Positions 36,272 to 46,273 of a stretch of 64,000 nt of DNA are shown piece by piece. The stretch is from assembly GCF_002113025.1 (NCBI RefSeq), contig NZ_NEJH01000001.1:953073-1017072 (forward strand). The letters are read 5' to 3'. Positions within the stretch are counted from its first letter, which is position 1. Every line of letters starts with the position of its first letter. Position numbers and translations under genes: made by a program. This DNA is from Pseudomonas sp. B28(2017) (GTDB lineage Bacteria; Pseudomonadota; Gammaproteobacteria; Pseudomonadales; Pseudomonadaceae). The notes below the pieces were generated by a model. It saw only the letters and a list, made by a program, of their open reading frames with translations. It had not been told where the DNA came from and searched no databases.

Positions 36272-38746
36272 TTACTCCGATGTCTTGCCCTGGCGATGAT
36301 CGACGAAGAACGCCTTGCCCTTGCCGATCCGGTCGGAAGCCTTGGGCATGTTCGCCGCCTGGGTATCCTGGCCGTCGACATACCAGTAGCAATGACTCAC
36401 AGCCCTGGTAATGCCCACATAGGCCAAACGCAGGATTTCGTCCTTCTGCGCATTGTCATACGGCTCGCTGTCGCCGGGCTTGCCCAGTCCCGCCATGCGG
36501 TACACCTGATTCTTGTAAGGCGAACTGGTCAGGTGCTGGCAATCGCCAAGCAGGAACACCGCGTCGGCCTGCAGCCCCTTTGCGCTGTGATAGGTCAGTT
36601 GCTTAAGGCGTCGTGCTTCCTGGGGCAATCTAGAATCAACATTAACTACAGGCTGAATATGCTCTTCTATCAATGACTTATCGCTACTTCTTCGATAAAG
36701 CATCAAGATTGAATCGCCTTGGCGATAGTGCTCGATCAGGCGCCTGGCCATGCCCGGGTCGTCGCGATCAAGAACGTTGACCGGCATCAACTCCCTGGGC
36801 TTGCCGCTGGCCCTGGCCTTTTTGCCGGCAATCGCCGGTGCGGCCCGCACAATGTGTTCGGCGGCGTCGATGATATGCTGGTGGCTGCGATAGTTGTCGC
36901 TGAGCATCACCTTTGTGGTGCTCGGCGATGAAAACTCCTTGTTGAACTCCATGAAGTAGCTGGGAGAACTGCCACGCCAACCGTAGATCGATTGCCAATC
37001 GTCACCGACACACAGCAACGAAGAACGCTGGGCGCCGCGCCCGACATGCATGGCCGGCCCACGACTGCGGATTTGCGCCAGGCTTGCGCGAATCCAGGAG
37101 ACGATCTGCGGCGAAACATCCTGGAATTCGTCGATCATCAGGTGCGAAAGCGGCCGCAACAGCTCATCGCTGAGCAGCTTGAAGTTTTCCGGGGAGTGCT
37201 CGCTGAACAGGGCAAACATCCGATTGTAGGTCATGATCGGTGGTTTCTGATCGAGCAGATGATCTTCCAGGGCGCGCCAGTACAGGCTCAGGGCCTCGAA
37301 GAAAAACCGGTCCGGGTCATCCTTGGCGAAACTCATCTGACTCACGGCGTTGGGCACGTCCAGGCCAAGGTTCTCGATAAACCCGGCCGCCGCGACAAAA
37401 CAGTCCAGCAACGGTGCTGCGGCCAACTCGCCCTTGACCTTGTATTCGAAACCCGGCCCGGCGCTGGCGTCGCCGGCGAGTGACGCCAGTACACGCCGTG
37501 ACGACTCGTAACTATCCAGCCATATCAGTGGTTTACGACAGAAAGCTTGAAACAGGGTGCGCTTGACCGCCCATTCGGCACGCACCGTCAACTTGGCGTT
37601 GGGGCGAGTGACCTGAGCATTCTCCCGGGGATCGAACCCCAGTACCACCCAGGCATCCAGGGATGGGATGTAGCCATGGCAATGGAATACCGAGCCATTG
37701 ATATCGAAAGTCTGGCGACTCGGCTCGATGCCTTTGATCGGCCAGGCGCCGGCGCGAAACCACAGATCCTCGATCGTGTCGCACAGTTCTTCATCGCGCT
37801 TGGCTGCCAGTTCGGTGACCGCCATGCGCTTTTGTACATCCGGGTGATCGCGCTCCAGCTCCTTGAGTTGCAAGGCGTGGCGTGACAATGGCTTGATCAA
37901 TTCGCGGAAGCGCTCGTCTCGGGTATGCAAGGCGTGAAAGCAGGCGTTGAGTTGCTGGCGCTGGGCGTCGTTGATACGCAGGTCGAACGGATTGCTGTCC
38001 ACCTCTTCATCGCCGCTGGGTGCTCGCAGGCTGAGGTTTTCGAAAGCCTGCAGGCGTTCAAAGCCTGGCAGGCTGCGCACCATCGGCAGGATCCGCGAAT
38101 GGAAGGTTCGCACCAGATCCCGCGCCTCCTTGAAACTGAGCGACCGCCCCCAGAGCGCGAACACTTCGATCAGCTTGTTGATGAAGTCCTTGCGCGACTC
38201 GCGGGTGAAGGTCACCACCGTCATCGAGTCCAGCTCGAACCCCAGGTAATGGGTCAGCAACACGATGCGCAGCACCAGTGTCGTCGACTTGCCGGCACCG
38301 GCGCCGGCGATCACCGAGGTTGACGGCGTGTCGCTGAAAATCATCTTCCACTGGGCGGCACTGGGTTGCGCGTGGGCCGGCAGCAGGCGAGCGACGTCGG
38401 CTTTCATGCGCTTCTTGATGTCGGCGGTCAGCGGCAGGCGCCAATCGTCAAACAGATGATCATCGATATTGGGCGGGCGATGCTCGCTCGAGCGCGAGTC
38501 ACGGATCAGCAGGACCTGCCGGCCCTCTTCCAACCCCTCAAGCTTGCCTTCCTTGTAACCGTATTCCACGCCTGCGGTGTGACCGCTGCGAAAGCCATCC
38601 GCCTGGCCGTGCAGCCAGGAAGCACGGTGTTGTGCGCGCAGACGCGTCAGACCGTGACCAAAAAAACGCGCAGCCAGGCGCTTGAGCAGCGGCATCTCGG
38701 CCAGTGGACGAAGTTCGGGTGGAAGATCGGGGGTGTGTTGCGACAC
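36272..38746 (-). CDS. UvrD/Rep superfamily 1 DNA helicase
   Basis: 824 residues from a GTG start at 38746 with GGAG about 9 bases upstream. SF1A motifs are clear: AGAGAGKSTTLVLR (Walker A, near residue 147), VVTFTRES (Ia), MIDEFQDVSPQI (Walker B), VGDDWQSIYGWRGSS (III) and TYHSAKGLQADAVFLLG (V). The YVGITRAVSHCYW segment follows. The first ~130 residues have a charged segment with GYKEGKLEGLEEGR that belongs to no domain I know. The middle also has an insertion with RNF/HelD-like features. It resembles HelD (helicase IV) more than UvrD in motif spacing. Its specific substrate is not known. Solitary on the minus strand. Confidence 0.88.
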   Translation of the reverse strand: MSQHTPDLPPELRPLAEMPLLKRLAARFFGHGLTRLRAQHRASWLHGQADGFRSGHTAGVEYGYKEGKLEGLEEGRQVLLIRDSRSSEHRPPNIDDHLFDDWRLPLTADIKKRMKADVARLLPAHAQPSAAQWKMIFSDTPSTSVIAGAGAGKSTTLVLRIVLLTHYLGFELDSMTVVTFTRESRKDFINKLIEVFALWGRSLSFKEARDLVRTFHSRILPMVRSLPGFERLQAFENLSLRAPSGDEEVDSNPFDLRINDAQRQQLNACFHALHTRDERFRELIKPLSRHALQLKELERDHPDVQKRMAVTELAAKRDEELCDTIEDLWFRAGAWPIKGIEPSRQTFDINGSVFHCHGYIPSLDAWVVLGFDPRENAQVTRPNAKLTVRAEWAVKRTLFQAFCRKPLIWLDSYESSRRVLASLAGDASAGPGFEYKVKGELAAAPLLDCFVAAAGFIENLGLDVPNAVSQMSFAKDDPDRFFFEALSLYWRALEDHLLDQKPPIMTYNRMFALFSEHSPENFKLLSDELLRPLSHLMIDEFQDVSPQIVSWIRASLAQIRSRGPAMHVGRGAQRSSLLCVGDDWQSIYGWRGSSPSYFMEFNKEFSSPSTTKVMLSDNYRSHQHIIDAAEHIVRAAPAIAGKKARASGKPRELMPVNVLDRDDPGMARRLIEHYRQGDSILMLYRRSSDKSLIEEHIQPVVNVDSRLPQEARRLKQLTYHSAKGLQADAVFLLGDCQHLTSSPYKNQVYRMAGLGKPGDSEPYDNAQKDEILRLAYVGITRAVSHCYWYVDGQDTQAANMPKASDRIGKGKAFFVDHRQGKTSE

Positions 38747-39024
38747 GCGGACGGACTCCAGGGTTCGAGGCAGTGGGAGCTATGGTGTCTGCATTTGCCG
38801 TTGAGTTCTAGTGAAATGCTTTCGGTTCATTGGCTTATGCGTTGAATTGAATGTTGGATAAGAACGTTTCGAGGTTGTTTCACATCAAATCATTCGATGG
38901 TTATGAGGCACTTTTTACGCTTTTTCTCGATTGTTGGCTGAAGGATGATGCCCGTCATCAACCACCGGTCTCGCCACGTGGCCCACGCACCCCGCCCCAT
39001 GACGAACCTTTTCAGGAGACGATC

Positions 39025-39720
39025 ATGCTTGAACTCAGACCTTTCAACTCGCTCGGTGGCGCGCACCACGGCTGGTTGGATGCCCATCACCACTTTTCGT
39101 TCGCCGAGTACTACGACCCCAAGCGCATGAACTGGGGCAACCTGCGGGTGTGGAACGATGACGTAATCGCCCCCGGCACCGGTTTCCCGCAGCACCCGCA
39201 CCGGGACATGGAAATCATCACCTATGTGCGTGAAGGTGCGATTACCCACCAGGACAACCTTGGTAACAAGGGCCGTACCGAGGCCGGTGACGTGCAGGTC
39301 ATGAGCGCCGGAACCGGCATCGCCCACAGCGAATACAACCTGGAAGCGAAACCGACCAAGATCTTCCAGATCTGGATCATCCCCAATGAATCGGGCCTGG
39401 CGCCGTCCTGGGGGGCAAAACCCTTCCCCAAAGGCCAGCGCGAAGGTTTCGTGACGCTGGCCAGCGGCAAGGCCGGCGACGATCAGAGCCTGCGCATTCG
39501 AGCCGATGCGCGGCTGGTGGCGGCGAACCTCAAGGCCGGTGAAAGTGCCGAGTACCATCTGGACCATGGCCGTCGTGCCTACCTGGTGCCGGCTACGGGT
39601 GTCATTGAGGTCAATGGCTTGCGTGCACAAGCTCGAGACGGTGTTGCTGTTGCCCAGGAGCAGGTTTTGCGGGTGACGGCGGTCGAGGACAGCGAAATCG
39701 TATTAGTGGATCTGGCTTGA
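39025..39720 (+). CDS. Pirin-family protein (YhhW-like quercetin dioxygenase)
   Basis: 231 residues from the ATG at 39025 with CAGGAGAC upstream; this equals the length of E. coli YhhW, so longer in-frame starts are rejected. The bicupin is shown by WGNLRVWNDDVIAPGTGFPQ and the metal site HPHRDMEIITYVREG with HQDNLGNKG, then SAGTGIAHSEYN. YhhW-like pirins have quercetinase activity, but the native substrate is unknown. It is followed by a strong terminator. Confidence 0.88.
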   Translation: MLELRPFNSLGGAHHGWLDAHHHFSFAEYYDPKRMNWGNLRVWNDDVIAPGTGFPQHPHRDMEIITYVREGAITHQDNLGNKGRTEAGDVQVMSAGTGIAHSEYNLEAKPTKIFQIWIIPNESGLAPSWGAKPFPKGQREGFVTLASGKAGDDQSLRIRADARLVAANLKAGESAEYHLDHGRRAYLVPATGVIEVNGLRAQARDGVAVAQEQVLRVTAVEDSEIVLVDLA

Positions 39721-39737
39721 TCCGGTAAGAGACAAAA

Positions 39738-39767
39738 AAGGCGACCGCAATGGTCGCCCTTTTTTTG
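39738..39767 (+). terminator. Rho-independent terminator after the pirin gene
   Basis: GGCGACC and GGTCGCC pair around GCAAT and are followed by seven T. The upstream AAAAAA could also let it work in the opposite direction. Confidence 0.88.
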
Positions 39768-39796
39768 ATTCAAATTTGCAGTGTTCATGACACAGT

Positions 39797-39863
39797 CTTC
39801 GCGAGCAGGCTCGTTCCCACAGAAGGTTGCGCAAACCTGCGGGAGCGAGCCTGCTCGCGAATG
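39797..39863. repeat. Inverted pair of REP elements
   Basis: CTTCGCGAGCAGGCTCGTTCCCACAG and the inverted CGGGAGCGAGCCTGCTCGCGAA lie between the pirin terminator and the 3' end of pgm. Confidence 0.88.
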
Positions 39864-39870
39864 GACTCAA

Positions 39871-41517
39871 TCACTTCGCAGAAATAGCGCCATCCACCAG
39901 GGTCTGGGCCTCGGCCACCAACTGCTTCAGATGCGCATCGCTGACAAAGCTTTCCGCATAGATCTTGTAGATGTCCTCGGTGCCAGATGGACGCGCCGCG
40001 AACCAGCCGTTTTCGGTCATGACCTTCAGACCGCCAATCGCCTGGTCATTGCCCGGTGCATGGCTGAGGATGCTCTGGATCGCTTCGCCAGCCAGCTCGG
40101 TCGACGTGACCTGCGCTGGCGACAGCTTGCTCAGCAGGGCTTTCTGCTCCGGATTGGCCTTGGCGTCGACGCGCACCGAGAAGGGTTCGCCCAATTCGTC
40201 GGTCAAGGCACGATAGGCCTGGCTTGGATCGCGCCCGGTGCGGGCGGTCATTTCGGCTGCCAGCAGCGCCGGGATCAAGCCGTCCTTGTCGGTGCTCCAC
40301 ACGCCACCATCCTTGCGCAGGAACGATGCACCAGCGCTTTCTTCTCCACCAAAACCCAGGGAGCCGTCGAACAGACCATCGGCAAACCACTTGAAGCCGA
40401 CCGGTACTTCGTACAGACGGCGGCCCAGGCGCTTGGCCACGCGGTCGATCAGGCCGCTGCTGACCACGGTTTTGCCCACGGCCGCATCGGCACGCCAGTG
40501 CGGACGGTTCTGGAACAGATAATCGATGGACACCGCGAGGTAGTTGTTCGGCGCCAGCAGGCCGCCGGAAGGGGTGACGATGCCATGACGGTCGTGGTCC
40601 GGATCGCAAGCAAACGCCACGTCGAAACGCTCTTTGAGACCGATCAGACCCTGCATGGCGTGAGTGGACGACGGGTCCATGCGAATCTGGCCATCCCAAT
40701 CGACGGTCATGAAACGGAAGGTCGAATCAACCTGCTTGTTCACGACATCGAGATCCAGGCGGTAATGCTCGGCAATCGCCGACCAGTAGCGCACCCCGGC
40801 TCCACCCAACGGATCGACCCCCAGACGCAGCTTGGCATCACGGATCGCATCGAAATCGATCACGTTGATCAGGTCGGCGACGTAGGTGTTCACATAGTCG
40901 TGACGATGGGTGGTGCTGGCCTTCAGCGCCTGTTCGTAGCTGATGCGTTTGACGCCGGCGAGCTTGTTGCCCAACAGTTCGTTGGCCTTGGCTTCGATCC
41001 ACTTGGTGATGTGGGTATCGGCCGGGCCACCGTTGGTAGGGTTGTACTTGTAGCCACCGCTTTGCGGCGGGTTGTGGGACGGCGTAATGACGATGCCGTC
41101 CGCCAGGCCCGAGGTGCGTCCGCGGTTGTAGCAAAGAATCGCGTGGGAAATGGCCGGCGTCGGCGTGTATTCGTCACCTTCGGCGATCATCACTGTCACG
41201 CCGTTGGCGGACAGCACTTCCAGGGCGCTGGCGCCGGCCGGCGTGGACAGCGCATGGGTGTCGATGCCGACGAACAGCGGACCATCAATGCCCTGGGCTT
41301 CGCGATACAGGCAGATCGCCTGGCTGATCGCCAGCACGTGCCATTCATTGAAACTCAGGTCGAAGGAGCTGCCTCGGTGCCCGGACGTGCCGAAAGCCAC
41401 GCGTTGGGTCGAAATGGCGGCATCAGGCTGGCCGGTGTAATACGCCGTTACCAGTCGCGGGATGTCGACCAACAATTCTGCCGGTGCCGGTTTACCCGCA
41501 AAATGACTGAGTGTCAT
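39871..41517 (-). CDS. pgm: Phosphoglucomutase (alpha-D-glucose phosphate-specific)
   Basis: 548 residues, matching bacterial Pgm (about 546). The phosphoserine loop is [17 protein letters not shown]. The Mg2+ site DPDHDRHG and the sugar-binding loop GGEESAG are also present. The C-terminal phosphate-binding motif is [13 protein letters not shown]. It interconverts glucose 1-phosphate and glucose 6-phosphate in glycogen, trehalose and envelope sugar metabolism. It appears monocistronic, with REP elements directly behind it. Confidence 0.96.
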   Translation of the reverse strand: MTLSHFAGKPAPAELLVDIPRLVTAYYTGQPDAAISTQRVAFGTSGHRGSSFDLSFNEWHVLAISQAICLYREAQGIDGPLFVGIDTHALSTPAGASALEVLSANGVTVMIAEGDEYTPTPAISHAILCYNRGRTSGLADGIVITPSHNPPQSGGYKYNPTNGGPADTHITKWIEAKANELLGNKLAGVKRISYEQALKASTTHRHDYVNTYVADLINVIDFDAIRDAKLRLGVDPLGGAGVRYWSAIAEHYRLDLDVVNKQVDSTFRFMTVDWDGQIRMDPSSTHAMQGLIGLKERFDVAFACDPDHDRHGIVTPSGGLLAPNNYLAVSIDYLFQNRPHWRADAAVGKTVVSSGLIDRVAKRLGRRLYEVPVGFKWFADGLFDGSLGFGGEESAGASFLRKDGGVWSTDKDGLIPALLAAEMTARTGRDPSQAYRALTDELGEPFSVRVDAKANPEQKALLSKLSPAQVTSTELAGEAIQSILSHAPGNDQAIGGLKVMTENGWFAARPSGTEDIYKIYAESFVSDAHLKQLVAEAQTLVDGAISAK

Positions 41518-41622
41518 GCAAAACCTCTGGAATAGAGTGGTTCAGGAATTGGAACGCAGTTTACTGGCAGTTTGACCGCCGCGCGACGTTATCGATCCCG
41601 GTTTGATACAAGCGCAATGTTA

Positions 41623-43083
41623 TTAACTCCGAACAGCCCTTCTGTCGTTGCCGACTTCCGCGTCATGATCACAGGTCGGCAATTCAACGGCCCTGCTCTG
41701 ACTCGCAGGCACCGGCCCCATGCGATAGAGCTTGCCAATCAAATTGACCGACAAGCCGCTGACGTCGACCATCCATTGCATGACCTGATCCGCAACCGGA
41801 TGCCCCTGCATGGCCCGATGCAACTCCGGCATAGCCACCAACATGCCGGGGTGGCACTGACGCAGAAAACGTTCAAGGTTCGCGGCATTGTCACCAAAAG
41901 GCGCAAACAGCAGACACACCAATTGCGCTTCGCTAAGACCCAGACTGCGCTGTGCCTCGGCCGTGGCCCGTGCACGCAAATCCGCCAGAATCGCCGGATT
42001 GCCAAATACCTCCTGCGCCAAGTCGCACAAGCGGTCCGGCAGTTGCTTGGGGCGCATCATCACCAAGGCCCGTTGCAGGTACTCGACGACGCCTGCCTCA
42101 TAACTGCGACCTTGTAAGAAACAGGCCTGCAGCCCCCGCAGGTGCGCCGAAACCGGAAAGCTGACGTATTCGTTGTCACTGAGCTGCGCCGCCAGCTCGT
42201 CTGCCTGGAATCCGAGAAATTCGGTGAGCAATGGCCAACGCTCCTCCTGATTGCTCACCAGCATGTCGTGGATATCGATGAACGTTGCGCTACGACAGGT
42301 GTCAAACTGTTCGGCCGGGCGCCTCGGATCCAGGCCATCCTCGGTGTAAAACCGCGCATAGCCTTGGTTGCCCAGCTCGTCGAGCAGCGCGAACAACCCG
42401 GCGTAGCCTGGCTCATGCTGGTCCGAGACCTGAAGCCCGGCCTTGGCGGCCGCGCGTTTCAAACCCTCGATAAACTGTTTCTGCTGGCGAGGTGTGTCGC
42501 TGCTGACCAGGGCATCGACGCCATGGTTCCAGCGAGCTATTTGCCCGTAGAACTCACCGGTGGACAAATAGCCGTCATCCCACAGATCAAGCGGTCCGTC
42601 CCAGACCCGACGATATCCCAGCATCAGCAGGTTCGTCCGGTTGGACTCGCGCCCGGCCGGGGAAATCGGTGCCGAGTGATCGAGCGCCAGGACCTCCCGG
42701 TTATCGACCATCAGCACTTCAACCCGTGGATCGTCATAGACGAACAACGCGCTGCAGGTGCGATGGATGTTCTCCAGCGCAGTCGGATTGCTGCCGTTCA
42801 AGCGCAATGTCGCCACTCGCAAGCGAAACGTCGCCGGCGCCCGGCTGGCGATGGACAATTGTGCTGCGCGCAGCAACGCCAGGGTGTAGCAGCTGTCACG
42901 AGAACCGGACTGGATCACCAGCACCCTGAAGTCACCTATCCGCTTCATGCCCCCGGCGGCAAACCCCAGGCGCTGAATCAACAACTGCAGTGCCGTGCGT
43001 TCTGCACGGGAAAAGAAACTCAGCAAGCGCTGCAGCACTTGTTGGTAGACATAGGCCATCGCTTGATCATGGATACTGGTCAT
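41623..43083 (-). CDS. Protein of unknown function (486 residues)
   Basis: I do not recognise this family. The ATG is at 43083. There is no signal peptide or clear membrane helix, so it is probably cytoplasmic. Near residue 53 a beta-strand segment, RVLVIQSGSRDSCYTLALLR, is followed by a Rossmann-like pattern. LWDDGYLSTGEFYGQIARW, FYTEDGLDPRRPAEQFDT and LLFAPFGDNAANLERFLRQ are conserved-looking acidic and aromatic segments without a known motif. It sits alone, convergent with nothing and with no clear operon partner. Codon use is like that of its neighbours. An enzyme is possible, but I cannot name one. Confidence 0.7.
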   Translation of the reverse strand: MTSIHDQAMAYVYQQVLQRLLSFFSRAERTALQLLIQRLGFAAGGMKRIGDFRVLVIQSGSRDSCYTLALLRAAQLSIASRAPATFRLRVATLRLNGSNPTALENIHRTCSALFVYDDPRVEVLMVDNREVLALDHSAPISPAGRESNRTNLLMLGYRRVWDGPLDLWDDGYLSTGEFYGQIARWNHGVDALVSSDTPRQQKQFIEGLKRAAAKAGLQVSDQHEPGYAGLFALLDELGNQGYARFYTEDGLDPRRPAEQFDTCRSATFIDIHDMLVSNQEERWPLLTEFLGFQADELAAQLSDNEYVSFPVSAHLRGLQACFLQGRSYEAGVVEYLQRALVMMRPKQLPDRLCDLAQEVFGNPAILADLRARATAEAQRSLGLSEAQLVCLLFAPFGDNAANLERFLRQCHPGMLVAMPELHRAMQGHPVADQVMQWMVDVSGLSVNLIGKLYRMGPVPASQSRAVELPTCDHDAEVGNDRRAVRS

Positions 43084-43244
43084 CTTTATTTACCTGATGT
43101 TCGTAAGTTCGATATTGCGCAAACAACTGCACGCACAGCGCTGGGAATGTGCCTGGATATGATTTGATGAGTGGATTTATGGCCGAATGCTAACACTGAA
43201 ATTTTCAGCTCGGCATTTCAGATACTGGACGGATGGAGACACCC

Positions 43245-43433
43245 ATGAGCACACGCAAGGAGCCGAAAAGCCTGGCTTCAAGTGTTTTTGGCAGCGGATC
43301 GCGACATCCTAGGAAACGCCCTACAGAGTCTCACAGACATTTAATACAAAAAATTAAGAAAGAAGTTGCCGACGATTGTTCTGCAACTGTGTATGAGTGC
43401 GCTTTTTCAATAGACAGCCGTGCAGCGCATTGA
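43245..43433 (+). CDS. Possible small basic protein (62 residues), uncertain
   Basis: An ATG at 43245 has GGAG about 6 bases upstream and opens 62 residues (MSTRKEPKSLASSVFGSGSR...). It is Lys/Arg-rich and contains two cysteines. There is no recognised domain. The base composition is lower in GC than the neighbours, so the frame could be chance. It lies between the unknown 486-residue gene and the reductase gene. Confidence 0.3.
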   Translation: MSTRKEPKSLASSVFGSGSRHPRKRPTESHRHLIQKIKKEVADDCSATVYECAFSIDSRAAH

Positions 43434-43609
43434 AAAGTATCGACCTGACAGCCGTCCATGACACATTCCTTTAGATGAAAGTAATCATCCAATTATCAGG
43501 GCTTAGTTGCCGATCAGAAGCTACAGATCGAGAGCAAAAACCGGTTCAGTTGCTGAACAGTCCCATCGACAGGTCAATGGCGTCTCATGAAGCAAGGCGC
43601 AGAAAGCGA

Positions 43610-43635
43610 AAGAGTCCGTGGGCGCACGGACTCTT
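43610..43635 (-). terminator. Probable terminator hairpin after the reductase gene
   Basis: AAGAGTCCGTG and CACGGACTCTT form an 11-bp perfect stem around a 4-base loop, 24 bases after the stop of the minus-strand reductase gene. The downstream run of T is weak (TTTCGCTTT). The rest of 43434-43609 shows nothing I can name. Confidence 0.6.
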
Positions 43636-43658
43636 CGAGGGTGATCTTCAGGGGTAAA

Positions 43659-44681
43659 TCAGGCCGGTTCGACCTGCAGCGCAACCCTTTCGCGACACGG
43701 GCATTCGTCCATGTAGCGGTGTGCTTCGACAAACTCGGCAAACGGGAAGACCCGAGTCTTGAGCGGCAGCAGAACGCGGTCGGCGGTCAGTTGATTGATG
43801 TCGCGCAAGGCACGTTGCAGTGCGGCCTGGTCCTGGGTGATGCCCAGTTCCGGCTTGCCCGTGAAGTTGCCGATGCAGTGTACGAAGAACTGAATGTTCT
43901 TCTGGAACGCTGCGCAGGCCGGGAACGGCGTCTGGTTGCCACCTTGCAGGCCGTACAGCACCAGGCTGCCGCGCGGCGCCAGCACATCGCCAAGCAACGA
44001 CATCTGAGGACCGCCCAAACCATCGAACACCACATCCACGCCGCGGTTATCGGTGATTTTATTGATCCGTATCAGCAGATCCTCTTCCTCGGTGACGATG
44101 ACTTTCTCGGCACCCAGCGACAGCAGGTATTCACGTTCCTCCGCGCTCTTGGTCGCGGCGATCACTCGAACACCCAAGGCCTTGCCCAGTTGTACGAACG
44201 AGGGGCCGGCGCAATGGCTGGCGTCGGTCACCAGGGCAAACTGCCCGGGTTTGACCCGCGCCAGATCCGTATAGCCGAAATAGGCAACCAGCAACGGTGT
44301 GTAGTGCACGCTGGCTTCAATCGGGCTGAGCACATCCGGGTAGCGGGTCAGTGCCGAGCGCGGCAGAACGATCTGCTCGCCGTAGACGGGGTAGTCGTTC
44401 GGGCTTTGGGCCGGGAAACTGGCAACCTTGTCACCGACGGCCAGGTCATCCACGCCATCGCCGACGGCGGTGACGATACCGGCCATTTCATGACCAAGGC
44501 CCGAAGGCAGGCGAGCATGGGACGAGGCCAGGTTTTGGCGCCAAAGAATGTCATACCAACTGATGCCGATCGCTTCGACGCGCACCTGCACTTCGCCCGG
44601 TGCAGGCAGAGCCGCCACATGCTCTTCGCATTTGAGCACCTCGGCTGGACCAAACTTGTGAAAACGGATCGTGCGGGACAT
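43659..44681 (-). CDS. Medium-chain (zinc-type) quinone/alcohol reductase family protein
   Basis: 340 residues from MSRTIRFHKFGP at 44681. GroES-like N-terminal part with GLGHEMAGIVTAVGDGVDDLAVGD, and a Rossmann domain near residue 145 (FALVTDASHCAGPSFVQLGKALG) with VIVTEEEDLL and DVVFDGLGGPQ. It looks like a quinone oxidoreductase or MDR-type reductase using NADPH. The catalytic zinc ligands are not all evident. It is divergent from a LysR gene, which may regulate it. Substrate unknown. Confidence 0.85.
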   Translation of the reverse strand: MSRTIRFHKFGPAEVLKCEEHVAALPAPGEVQVRVEAIGISWYDILWRQNLASSHARLPSGLGHEMAGIVTAVGDGVDDLAVGDKVASFPAQSPNDYPVYGEQIVLPRSALTRYPDVLSPIEASVHYTPLLVAYFGYTDLARVKPGQFALVTDASHCAGPSFVQLGKALGVRVIAATKSAEEREYLLSLGAEKVIVTEEEDLLIRINKITDNRGVDVVFDGLGGPQMSLLGDVLAPRGSLVLYGLQGGNQTPFPACAAFQKNIQFFVHCIGNFTGKPELGITQDQAALQRALRDINQLTADRVLLPLKTRVFPFAEFVEAHRYMDECPCRERVALQVEPA

Positions 44682-44938
44682 CGCAAACCTCGCCAAATGA
44701 ACCTCTAATGCCTTGAACTCTAGCTGGGCTTTCAACCCAACACTATCAGTGGCTATTAATAGTCGACATGCCTGTCATTGATTCCACAGCATCGTCAAAT
44801 GCCGCAGGAATCTGGCCTCCTTGGCAAGAAATCTGAATTACCCGTGCAGAGTACCAGCCTTTCCCCGTAATATTCCTGCTGGCCATTGTTCTCATATGGC
44901 CGCCCACGTCAAGTTTGCTGACTCTGCCAGGACTCCAG

Positions 44939-45853
44939 ATGAATCGTAATGACCTGCGTCGTGTCGACCTGAACCTGTTGATCGTTTTCGAAACATTGAT
45001 GCACGAACGCAGCGTGACCCGTGCCGCGGAAAAACTGTTCCTCGGTCAGCCTGCCATCAGTGCGGCGCTCTCGCGCCTGCGCGGGTTGTTCGATGATCCT
45101 TTGTTCGTGCGTACCGGCCGCAGCATGGAACCGTCCGCCCGGGCGATCGAAATTTTCGCCCTGCTGTCGCCGGCACTGGACTCGATTTCCACCGCGGTCA
45201 GCCGCGCAGCCGAGTTCGACCCGGCCACCAGCACCGCGGTGTTTCGTATCGGCCTGTCGGACGATGTCGAGTTCGCCTTGCTGCCAATGCTGCTCAAGCG
45301 CCTGCGCGCCGAATCGCCGGGGATTGTACTGGTGGTGCGCAGGGTCAACTACATCCTGATGCCGGGGTTGCTGGCATCCGGTGAGATCTCCATCGGCGTC
45401 AGCTACACCACCGACCTGCCGGCCAATGCCAAGCGCAAGGTACTGCGCCGCAGCCAGCCGAAGCTGTTGCGTGCCGACACCGTGCCGGGGCCGTTGAGCC
45501 TGGATGACTACTGCGCTCGCCCCCATGCACTGGTGTCATTCGCCGGCGACCTCAGCGGCTTCATAGATGAAGAACTGGAAAAGCTCGGGCGCAAACGTCA
45601 TGTGGTGCTTGCGGTCCCGCAGTTCAACGGGCTGAGCACCCTGCTCTCCGGTACCGATATCGTCGCCACAGTGCCGGATTACACGGCTGATGCATTAACT
45701 GCTGCGGGCGGTGTGCGTGCGGAAGATCCGCCGTTGCCAGTACGCAGTTTTGAACTGCACATGGCCTGGCGCGGGTCGCAGGACAATGATCCGGGTGAGC
45801 GCTGGTTGCGCTCGCGGATTCAGATGTTCTTCGGGGATCCGGATAGCCTCTGA
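44939..45853 (+). CDS. LysR-family transcriptional regulator
   Basis: 304 residues from the ATG at 44939. The N-terminal HTH reads RRVDLNLLIVFETLMHERSVTRAAEKLFLGQPAISAALSRLR, shortened here to DLNLLIVFETLMHERSV and GQPAISAALSRLRGLFDDPLF. The C-terminal effector domain follows. Divergent from the reductase gene across about 260 bases, which should hold both promoters. I see no clear T-N11-A box. Confidence 0.9.
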   Translation: MNRNDLRRVDLNLLIVFETLMHERSVTRAAEKLFLGQPAISAALSRLRGLFDDPLFVRTGRSMEPSARAIEIFALLSPALDSISTAVSRAAEFDPATSTAVFRIGLSDDVEFALLPMLLKRLRAESPGIVLVVRRVNYILMPGLLASGEISIGVSYTTDLPANAKRKVLRRSQPKLLRADTVPGPLSLDDYCARPHALVSFAGDLSGFIDEELEKLGRKRHVVLAVPQFNGLSTLLSGTDIVATVPDYTADALTAAGGVRAEDPPLPVRSFELHMAWRGSQDNDPGERWLRSRIQMFFGDPDSL

Positions 45854-46007
45854 GAAGGCTTGCAGAATACCTCTAAGAGGACCAGGTTTACTGCGCTTAA
45901 CGCCTTTCAGCCGTCCAGTGACATCCGTCAAAATCCGCTTTATTCCACCGCATCCGGGGGCATATTTGGGGCAGCTTTCTCCTTCTCAAAAAAGGATGCC
46001 CTCAACC

Positions 46008-46142
46008 ATGAGTGCGGACCTTGAGAGACCTCCTGGACGTGAACTCAGTGACGCTCGCGTAAGGTCGCCGACAGAGCCAGGCAAGTACACCGATGGCGAG
46101 GTACCTGGGCTATATCTTGAAGTGGGCGCGGCGCAGGCCTGA
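46008..46142 (+). pseudogene. Relic of a tyrosine integrase N-terminus (Arm-binding DUF4102-like)
   Basis: From the ATG at 46008, 44 codons end in TGA at 46142. The segment ELSDARVRSPTEPGKYTDGE then GLYLEVGAAQA matches the start of P4-type integrases (LTDxxVRxAKPxEKxYKLxDGGGLYLEV). Just upstream, GGGGGCATATTTGGGGCA resembles the sequence that precedes such integrase genes. The catalytic domain is gone. The rest of the 45854-46273 gap holds no other gene. This marks an old integration event at the left edge of the hydroxyproline-type region. Confidence 0.6.
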
Positions 46143-46241
46143 ATGAAATCGCGCGCCTTAACAGGGACCTGTTTTGCTGTAGCGGGTTGCATGACCGACA
46201 TCGGGTGCATCGACGTCGAACCGGGGAAGATCAGCAAAAGA

Positions 46242-46252
46242 ATTTCGTATAC
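46242..46252 (-). promoter_or_regulatory. Putative operator, site 1 (upstream of the GntR gene)
   Basis: GTATACGAAAT on the minus strand (ATTTCGTATAC on the plus strand). The same 11 bases occur upstream of the ABC/AcnX operon and the DapA-like gene. It lies 21 bases before the GntR start codon, so autoregulation is likely. Confidence 0.65.
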
Positions 46253-46273
46253 CCTAGCGCTATCTCACTCCTA

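Noticed and set aside
38851..39024. 58-codon N-terminal extension of the pirin gene
   Set aside because: The ATG at 39025 has a strong ribosome site and gives the exact length of E. coli YhhW; the extension has no coding look.
45711..46007. Upstream part of the open frame leading into the integrase relic
   Set aside because: It overlaps the LysR gene 3' end in another frame and shows no integrase similarity; only the part from 46008 does.
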